From assembly GCF_001302265.1 (NCBI RefSeq), contig NZ_LHQM01000007.1:1-64000 (forward strand): 64,000 nt of DNA. The letters are read 5' to 3'. Within the stretch, counting starts at the first letter, position 1. Every line of letters starts with the position of its first letter. A program made the translations under genes and the position numbers. The notes beneath the pieces are model-generated. The model saw only the letters and a program-made list of their open reading frames with translations. It did no database searches and had not been told where the DNA came from. Of this stretch, positions 58,476-64,000 are shown piece by piece. Source of the stretch: Streptococcus phocae (GTDB taxonomy: Bacteria > Bacillota > Bacilli > Lactobacillales > Streptococcaceae).

Positions 58476-59399
58476 TTATTTGATGTTTAAGACGCTTTCT
58501 TTGGCATGAACCAACTGTGTAATCATGCGACAATACGGCGTGTCAATGCCTAATTTTTCACCTTTTTTATTAACTGCCCCATTGATAAAATCAATTTCAG
58601 TCAGGCGGTTATTTTGTACCAAGTCTTGATGCATAGAAGGGTAGTGATGGGCTGCTTTAACGGATGTTTCCATCACATAGTTTGTAATGTCTTCTTCGTC
58701 AAGTTCAACACCTTCTGCTTGGCCAACAGTGATAAATTCGTGAATGATTTCCTTCACCATTTTGAGGCCATCTTCACTGGCAAACAATTCTCCAATAGTG
58801 CAATCAAGCAAAGCACAAGTTGAATTCATGGTACCGTTCACGCAGGCTTTTCGCCAAATATTTGGAACTACATTCTCGTCATAAGTAGCGTTTAATTGAG
58901 CTTCGTTTAACATGTCCGTCACTTGAAGCCCTGACTCTTTGTTGTTAGGGTCCATGCTTTGCAGATTTAATGCCCCAACACCTTTTAAGTTGGCATGTCC
59001 TGGACCTTCAAGACCTGCTGTCCAAACAGTAACCCCCATCAAAATATTACGTTCAGGAATGTAGTTTCGAATAACGTCTTCGTGTCCTAGTCCATTCAGC
59101 AAACAGAGCACTTTGGTTTCTGCTCCAATGATGCCTTTGATGTCTTTTAACATCTGTGGCAACTGCATCGCTTTGGTAAATAAAATAATCACATCAGCCT
59201 CTTGAGTGGCTTGTGTTGGCTTCATAATTGGAAGGTCAACCAGGTCTTCAACATCACCAGAAATCTTTAGCCCGTTTTCTGTAATGGCATTGATATGGTC
59301 TTCCCAATTATCTAGTAAAATCACATCGTGAGATGTTTTTGAGATTTGGTAGCCAAAACGGCAACCCATAGCTCCGGAACCAGCAATATATACTAACAT
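58476..59399 (-). CDS. Ketopantoate reductase-like 2-hydroxyacid dehydrogenase
   Basis: The 307-residue protein starts MLVYIAGSGAMGCRFG after AAAGGAG; the longer frame has no such signal. The Rossmann GxGxxG motif is at residues 7-12. KAMQLPQML, NGLGHEDVI and RKACVNGTMNSTCALLDCTIG match the ApbA/PanE family. No other pantothenate gene is nearby. In Lactococcus lactis a PanE-like enzyme was shown to reduce branched 2-oxo acids (D-hydroxyisocaproate dehydrogenase). Given its partner, a 2-oxo acid role is as likely as pantothenate synthesis. Confidence 0.85.
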   Translation of the reverse strand: MLVYIAGSGAMGCRFGYQISKTSHDVILLDNWEDHINAITENGLKISGDVEDLVDLPIMKPTQATQEADVIILFTKAMQLPQMLKDIKGIIGAETKVLCLLNGLGHEDVIRNYIPERNILMGVTVWTAGLEGPGHANLKGVGALNLQSMDPNNKESGLQVTDMLNEAQLNATYDENVVPNIWRKACVNGTMNSTCALLDCTIGELFASEDGLKMVKEIIHEFITVGQAEGVELDEEDITNYVMETSVKAAHHYPSMHQDLVQNNRLTEIDFINGAVNKKGEKLGIDTPYCRMITQLVHAKESVLNIK

Positions 59400-59409
59400 T
59401 TTTTCTCCT

Positions 59410-60465
59410 TTATCCTTCAAATACAAAAATATCATCTGTGTAGAGGTGCAACATGTCTTTGCAGACCTTATGTGACACAAATCCTGCGACAAATGGAATA
59501 ACAATCCAGGTCAATAAAATGACTAACACACTGCTGCCTCCAGCTAGTGATGCGATTGGACCCACAGCCCCAACAAGACCAAATCCAGATGACGCCGGTG
59601 TCCCAATGAGATTAAACACAGGAACACTTAAGGAACTAAGCGCAGCTGTCATTAGCATCGGCACAGCCATAACAGGATGCCTTAAAAAGTTTGGCATCAT
59701 CATTTTCATTGCCCCCAGAGCAATCGCAACGGGTACTCCAGTTTTATTAACTTTCAGTGTTCCCCATACCAAAACAGCTGCGGTTGCTGCCATCCCCATA
59801 GAAGCTGCACCTGCTGCCATGCCATTAAGCCCAATAGCCAAACCAATCGCAACTGTCGAAATCGGACTAACGATAATGAGTGAAAAGGCCATGGCAATCA
59901 ATAAGGACATTAAAAACGGCTGAAGAGAGGTAAAGGAGTTAATCCCTTGACCAATGACGGTTGTCACGTAAGACACATAAGGAAGTAATTTCCAACCGAT
60001 GTAACCAACCCCTGTCCCAATAACAATCGGCAACAAGATAATGGTCAAAGAGCCAAATTTATCTCCTAAAACCATGACAGCTAATACGGCTAAACTGGCT
60101 GTGATCATCATATTGATCAAGTCCCCAATCCCCCTCAGCTGAAAGGCCCCTGTGGTGACACCATTTTGAATGAGCTCTGTATAAGCCCAAGCACCTGAAC
60201 CAATATAAGCCGCCCCACCAACTGCTAGCTGTTGCATCGGATTAAATTTAAACTGCTGACCAATTAAAAAACCAGCCATAATTGGCGTGAAAAACTGGAA
60301 CACTTGGACAATATGCAAAAATTCTGCAGCCATTACATTGGGCAATAATGGTTTTAGAAAGGTTGCTAAAATAGCATTTGGAATAAGCGCTACAACAATA
60401 GCGATAGCTGTTCCAGAAAGTACTTTATTGATAAACGAACCAAAGGTTTCTGTCGTTTTTGGCAT
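59410..60465 (-). CDS. PTS EIIC-like membrane transporter
   Basis: The 351-residue protein of the PTS_EIIC_2 type (PF13303-like) has about nine to ten membrane spans and no EIIA or EIIB domain. Conserved-looking patches are PIMAGFLIGQQF, GGAAYIGSGAW, LRGIGDLINMMITA and GLNGMAAGAASMGM. Without EIIB it is probably not a true phosphotransferase and may be a facilitator. It precedes the panE-like gene by 10 nt; the substrate may be a 2-oxo or hydroxy acid. Confidence 0.85.
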   Translation of the reverse strand: MPKTTETFGSFINKVLSGTAIAIVVALIPNAILATFLKPLLPNVMAAEFLHIVQVFQFFTPIMAGFLIGQQFKFNPMQQLAVGGAAYIGSGAWAYTELIQNGVTTGAFQLRGIGDLINMMITASLAVLAVMVLGDKFGSLTIILLPIVIGTGVGYIGWKLLPYVSYVTTVIGQGINSFTSLQPFLMSLLIAMAFSLIIVSPISTVAIGLAIGLNGMAAGAASMGMAATAAVLVWGTLKVNKTGVPVAIALGAMKMMMPNFLRHPVMAVPMLMTAALSSLSVPVFNLIGTPASSGFGLVGAVGPIASLAGGSSVLVILLTWIVIPFVAGFVSHKVCKDMLHLYTDDIFVFEG

Positions 60466-60488
60466 GATAGGACCTCGCTTTATTTTTT

Positions 60489-60508
60489 AATGTGAAAAAA
60501 GTCACATT
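60489..60508 (-). promoter_or_regulatory. Rex-like palindromic operator upstream of EIIC-panE
   Basis: AATGTGA-N6-TCACATT is a perfect 7-bp palindrome with an AT-rich spacer. The Rex consensus is TTGTGA-N6-TCACAA and the E. coli CRP core is TGTGA-N6-TCACA. It starts about 3 nt downstream of the predicted transcription start, a repressor position. Confidence 0.5.
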
Positions 60509-60517
60509 TGAAAACCT

Positions 60518-60546
60518 ATTCTATCATATTCCAATCACTTTGTCAT
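60518..60546 (-). promoter_or_regulatory. Promoter of the EIIC-panE operon
   Basis: ATGACA (60541-60546), a 17-nt spacer ending in TGA, and TAGAAT (60518-60523). Confidence 0.65.
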
Positions 60547-60604
60547 CACTATCTCAAAGCTTATTTTTGAGCCTTTAGGCTAGTACCTGAGAACGAACAA
60601 TGGT

Positions 60605-61597
60605 TTAATCAATCAAGGAGGTTGAATGAACAGCGCGATTGTCACGGTCTGGGTAAATATAATTAATGACCTGATTAACAGCAATAGGTGCCTCACCAAA
60701 ACCAGTAGCTATCAAATCAACCTTGCCATCATAATCTGCAGCGTCCCCAATCGCAAACACACCCTCTTGACTGGTTTGAAAGAGGTGAGATACCTCAATG
60801 CTCGAGCGTTTATAGTCTAGGTTCCAGTTTTTGAGATTTTTGTTGGAAGTCGAAAAGCCAAAACTAACAATCAAACTATCCAACTCAAGCTCTACCACTT
60901 CGTCAGATTTGACTTTTTGGATAGACAATTTTTTAGCAATGCCATTTTCACCTTCTAAAGCCAAAGGAACATACGGGGTCAAAACTCTCACTTGAGATGC
61001 CTCGAGTAACTCGACACTGTGCTCATGCGCCCTAAAAGCATCCCGACGGTGAACAATGGTCACACTTTTGGCTAAGCCATCTAGTGCCAAAGCCCAGTCA
61101 ACTGCCGAATCTCCACCTCCACAAATAACAACATTTTGTCCCGCAAACTGCTCTAGCTGATGAACATTATAAAACAGATTGTTATCTGCAAAGTCAGCCT
61201 CCCCATCAAGGCCCAGAGTTCTGGGAGCAAAGGCTCCATTGCCGCAAGCCACAATAACAGCCTTAGACTGATGACTGGCTTTATTTGTCTCTATCGTAAA
61301 ATAAGTGCCTGTTTTTTCAAAAGACTTGACTTCTTCTTTCAAACAAATAGTCACTCGGTCCTCAAATCGCTGAAGTTGTTGCAGCAATTGTCGGGTCAGC
61401 TCAGCCCCCGTAATGGCTGGATAGGCTGGAATGTCATAAATCATTTTTTCTGGATAAAGGATAGCTGGTTGCCCACCTAATTCAGATAAACTTTCAATAA
61501 TATTGACAGACATGCCGCGCAATCCTGCATAAAAGGCAGCAAATAAACCGACAGGTCCTCCACCAATGATGGTGATATCATAGACGACGTCTTTCAT
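60605..61597 (-). CDS. Ferredoxin/flavodoxin-NADP+ reductase, thioredoxin-reductase-like type
   Basis: The 330-residue FAD protein has [14 protein letters not shown] at the N terminus, [12 protein letters not shown] for NADPH, and [28 protein letters not shown] near the end. There is no CxxC redox pair, which separates it from thioredoxin reductase and fits the YumC-like FNR family. Its start overlaps the trmD stop by 4 nt. Confidence 0.92.
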   Translation of the reverse strand: MKDVVYDITIIGGGPVGLFAAFYAGLRGMSVNIIESLSELGGQPAILYPEKMIYDIPAYPAITGAELTRQLLQQLQRFEDRVTICLKEEVKSFEKTGTYFTIETNKASHQSKAVIVACGNGAFAPRTLGLDGEADFADNNLFYNVHQLEQFAGQNVVICGGGDSAVDWALALDGLAKSVTIVHRRDAFRAHEHSVELLEASQVRVLTPYVPLALEGENGIAKKLSIQKVKSDEVVELELDSLIVSFGFSTSNKNLKNWNLDYKRSSIEVSHLFQTSQEGVFAIGDAADYDGKVDLIATGFGEAPIAVNQVINYIYPDRDNRAVHSTSLID

Positions 61598-62328
61598 GAA
61601 ATATCCTCTTTTCCTAGTTTTTGTCTGATCTTGTCATAGATTTGTTTCTCTTCATCTGAAAAGTCATAAGACTCTAGCAAATCAGGTCTTCTCAGATATG
61701 TTTTTGTGATGCTTTGCTCCAAACGCCAAAGGCGAATACGCTCATGATGCCCACTCATCAAGACCTCTGGAACGGTCATCCCTCTGTAATCATAGGGTCT
61801 TGTGTATTGAGGGTATTCCAATAATCCTGATGAGAAGGAATCGTCTTTATGGCTAGAGGCTTTGCCAAGAACGTCTGGCAATAAACGAACCGTTGCGTCA
61901 ACAACGGTCATGGCAGCTAACTCTCCTCCTGTTAAGACAAAATCTCCTAATGAGATTTCATCTGTCACTAAGTGTTTGATGCGTTCATCATAACCTTCGT
62001 AATGCCCACAAATAAAAATTAACTCTTCCTCAAGAGCTAATTCTTCGGCATAGGCTTGAGTAAATCTTTTTCCGGCAGGGTCAAGTAAAATCACCCGAGG
62101 GTTTCGAGATTGGATGCGGTCAATCGTGTCAAAAATAGGTTGGGCTCTCAAAAGCATCCCTTGACCGCCACCATAAGGCTCATCGTCTACGTGGCGTGCT
62201 TTTTCTGCATTTTCCCTAAAATTGTGATAAGTTACCGTTAATAACCCTTTTTCTTGAGCCTTTCCGACAATAGAGTGCTCTAAAGGCGCAAACATTTCAG
62301 GAAAAAGCGTTAGAATATCAATCTTCAT
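61594..62328 (-). CDS. trmD: tRNA (guanine-N1)-methyltransferase
   Basis: TrmD makes m1G37 in tRNAs, which prevents frameshifts. The 244-residue SPOUT enzyme starts [19 protein letters not shown] at 62328 and overlaps rimM by 11 nt. The AdoMet knot region shows [13 protein letters not shown] and [14 protein letters not shown], and the C-terminal part [19 protein letters not shown]. Confidence 0.97.
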   Translation of the reverse strand: MKIDILTLFPEMFAPLEHSIVGKAQEKGLLTVTYHNFRENAEKARHVDDEPYGGGQGMLLRAQPIFDTIDRIQSRNPRVILLDPAGKRFTQAYAEELALEEELIFICGHYEGYDERIKHLVTDEISLGDFVLTGGELAAMTVVDATVRLLPDVLGKASSHKDDSFSSGLLEYPQYTRPYDYRGMTVPEVLMSGHHERIRLWRLEQSITKTYLRRPDLLESYDFSDEEKQIYDKIRQKLGKEDIS

Positions 62329-62836
62329 CGTCCAACCCTTCCATAATAGCCACGTCAACACGATTATGGTCAACATCAACTTTTAGAACAACCGGTGGGA
62401 TATATGGGAGCAATAAATCGCGCTTTCCTTTACGTTTGACAACCCAAACATCATTAGCTCCTGGTTGAAGGATTTCTTTTACTTGACCAATATAGATATC
62501 ATCTTCATAAACCTCTAAACCAATAATTTGATGGTAGTAAAACTCTCCCTCGTCTAGTTCGCCTCTATTTTCTTGAGACACTTTAAGGGTAAAGCCTTTA
62601 AAGCCTTCAATATCATTGATGTGGTTCATTCCCTTAAATTTTATAATGTCAAAATTCTTTTGTGTGCGATGGCTAGCAATTGTAACGTCTTGTACAAACT
62701 GATCTTTTGCATCAAAAAGAGCTAGCTCTGCTCCTTGTTCAAACCGTTCTTCAGCAAAATCACTGACCGATAAAACGCGCATTTCTCCTTGCAAGCCTTG
62801 AGTATTAACTATTTTACCAACATTAAAATATTCCAT
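62318..62836 (-). CDS. rimM: 16S rRNA processing protein RimM
   Basis: RimM helps 30S assembly. The 172-residue protein starts [19 protein letters not shown]. The N-terminal beta barrel is followed by a PRC barrel with [28 protein letters not shown]. It is coupled to trmD. rpsP is not adjacent; a TAAAAT box with upstream TG lies near 62965. Confidence 0.95.
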   Translation of the reverse strand: MEYFNVGKIVNTQGLQGEMRVLSVSDFAEERFEQGAELALFDAKDQFVQDVTIASHRTQKNFDIIKFKGMNHINDIEGFKGFTLKVSQENRGELDEGEFYYHQIIGLEVYEDDIYIGQVKEILQPGANDVWVVKRKGKRDLLLPYIPPVVLKVDVDHNRVDVAIMEGLDDED

Positions 62837-63046
62837 GTGTGCTCCTAATCGTTTCAAACGTTATTGAAAGTAACCTTTGTCACCTTCATTGATTTTTCTA
62901 ATTCTATAAGATGCCTGTCACTAAGTTCTCTAGTCGTCACATCTTAGCAACAAATCTCTTTCTATTTTAACACGTTACGCCTCTTTTTGCACTTCACACC
63001 GCTACATTTACCATAAAAATCAATAAGAGCTACCTCATGTGAAAAC

Positions 63047-63081
63047 AAAAAACCTACTTCCTAGTGATACTAAGAAGTAGG
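63047..63081 (-). terminator. Terminator of the LPQTG surface protein gene
   Basis: An 8-bp stem (CCTACTTC with GAAGTAGG, 13-nt loop) is followed by six T residues on minus, 38 nt after the stop. Confidence 0.8.
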
Positions 63082-63118
63082 CTGATAAATCGTAACGGGT
63101 TATCAATTGGGTGGTGTA

Positions 63119-64000
63119 TTATGATTTGATGTCTTTTTTCTTTGCCAACCCAATAATGCTTGCTAAGCCTAAAATCACAAAACCAACAACTGTTAAAATA
63201 GTTGCGCCATGCTCACCTGTCTGAGGAAGCCCTTTAGACAGTTTAGGCGCTGTTGCTTTTTGACCATTATCTGTATGTTGCTTATGACTATCCATTTTAT
63301 GGGTATCATCCGCATTTTTAGACGTGTTAGCTGACTGATCTTTCTGAGTTTCTTTAGTCATCTTATCTGCAACATGATCATGCTTACTTTCATGTGAGAT
63401 TTGTGATGTTTCGAGTGCTGCACTAATGTCGTTTCCTGGAGTTACGGCATGCATCTTGATGTGATTAACTGCAAAATCATAAAAGGTGCCATCCATTAAC
63501 TTGTCTGTAAAACTTGCACGCCCATGGTCATCAGTTTTGATTTCAGCAACAACTTTACCCAATTTATTGGTTAAGGTCACTAATTGTCCAGCTAAAGCAT
63601 TTCCATTTTCATCAACAACTGTAATGATTAATGGTTTTTTCGTGTAATCTGACGCTCCAGCTCCTTGACCCTTACTGTAAAAGGCAGCGGCTTTATTCTG
63701 ATCTTTTTGATCCGTTCTAAAGGTATAGCCTTGAGATTCGCCGTCTACAAAAACACTAATGTTGCGAGCTAAAGGAAGGTTTTCAAAGAGAATCTTGCCT
63801 TCTTCATTGGTTTGACCTGATGTGATTTCATGAGGGTGCCCATCAGTAACATCAAACAAGGTCACTTTTTTCCCTGAAATCCCTTGATCATTTTGGTCTA
63901 AAACAGTCGCTGTAAAGGTAAAATGTCCATGTGAGGCTTCACCATGACTATCATGATGGTGCTGATGTGTGTGAGTTTCTTTCGAAACTTCCAAAAAGGC
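63119..64000 (-). CDS. LPQTG cell-wall-anchored surface protein, C-terminal part (runs off the right edge)
   Basis: The frame stays open to the window end, so the N terminus is missing. The visible part starts with a His-rich segment (THTHQHHHDSHGEASHGH) and contains two CnaB-like beta-sandwich modules, one near FTATVLDQNDQGISGKKVTL and one near LIITVVDENGNALAGQLVTL. A hydrophilic Lys/His/Asp-rich wall-spanning stretch follows, then the sortase signal LPQTGEHGA, a hydrophobic span and KKKDIKS. I recall a large leucine-rich-repeat LPXTG protein near rimM-trmD in group A streptococcus, but the repeats are outside the window. Confidence 0.88.
   Translation of the reverse strand, partial: AFLEVSKETHTHQHHHDSHGEASHGHFTFTATVLDQNDQGISGKKVTLFDVTDGHPHEITSGQTNEEGKILFENLPLARNISVFVDGESQGYTFRTDQKDQNKAAAFYSKGQGAGASDYTKKPLIITVVDENGNALAGQLVTLTNKLGKVVAEIKTDDHGRASFTDKLMDGTFYDFAVNHIKMHAVTPGNDISAALETSQISHESKHDHVADKMTKETQKDQSANTSKNADDTHKMDSHKQHTDNGQKATAPKLSKGLPQTGEHGATILTVVGFVILGLASIIGLAKKKDIKS

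Noticed and set aside
60489-60508. The palindrome as an intrinsic terminator
   Set aside because: It is AT-rich with a 7-bp stem and lies at the 5' end of the transcript; the A/T spacer is inside the loop rather than after the stem.

Overview
The window is a piece of a low-GC Firmicute chromosome, almost certainly a pyogenic-group Streptococcus (S. pyogenes, S. dysgalactiae or S. canis type). The evidence is the complete mevalonate pathway, the plsY/parE/parC cluster, the murB-potABCD operon, the folC-E-P-B-K cluster, a cell-wall 5'-nucleotidase with an LPATG anchor, and a tmRNA tag ending in YALAA. I cannot fix the species from sequence alone. Most genes lie on the minus strand. No rRNA, CRISPR array, intact insertion sequence or prophage was seen.

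Layout: 0-4.3 kb holds a lipoprotein, ssrA, rpsA, tRNA-Gln, tRNA-Tyr, a DUF2969 protein and ilvE. 4.3-10.5 kb is the topoisomerase IV locus (parE, an unrecognised gene with an ADP-ribosyltransferase-like motif, parC), divergent from plsY. 10.5-19.1 kb holds pyrC, ung, a ClC channel and murB-potABCD. At 19.3-19.7 kb there is a small secreted protein made of three near-identical repeats. 19.8-23.3 kb is folate biosynthesis. 23.5-26.5 kb holds a polysaccharide deacetylase, a D,D-carboxypeptidase and a beta-class glutathione S-transferase. 26.8-32.7 kb is accessory and eroded: a folate ECF S component, a truncated conjugation-type gene, an ABC exporter pair, a Ser/Lys-rich anchored protein and a decayed gene. 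33-37.7 kb is core: rplL, rplJ with an L10 leader, engB, clpX, a 56-residue membrane protein, dfr and thyA. 37.8-44.1 kb is the mevalonate pathway as two convergent units. 44.3-48 kb is a heterodimeric drug-type ABC exporter behind a leader-peptide attenuator. 48.2-64 kb holds the 5'-nucleotidase, a deformylase-like protein, an ABC-F ATPase, cca, degV, a TPR protein, an AI-2E-type permease, a Nudix hydrolase, a PanE-like dehydrogenase with an EIIC-like permease, a ferredoxin-NADP reductase, trmD, rimM, and the C-terminal part of an LPQTG surface protein that leaves the window.

Working together: folate synthesis, FolT, DHFR and ThyA form the one-carbon and thymidylate supply. MvaS/MvaA and MvaK1/MvaD/MvaK2/Fni convert acetyl-CoA units to IPP and DMAPP. 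MurB, the deacetylase and DacA act on peptidoglycan. The most interesting unexplained items are the 21-codon leader ORF with terminator in front of the ABC exporter pair (47.8-48.0 kb), the triple-repeat secreted protein, the ADP-ribosyltransferase-like gene between parE and parC, and a Rex-like palindrome just downstream of the promoter of the EIIC-panE operon. Two genes (plsY, dacA) appear to have leaderless mRNAs.
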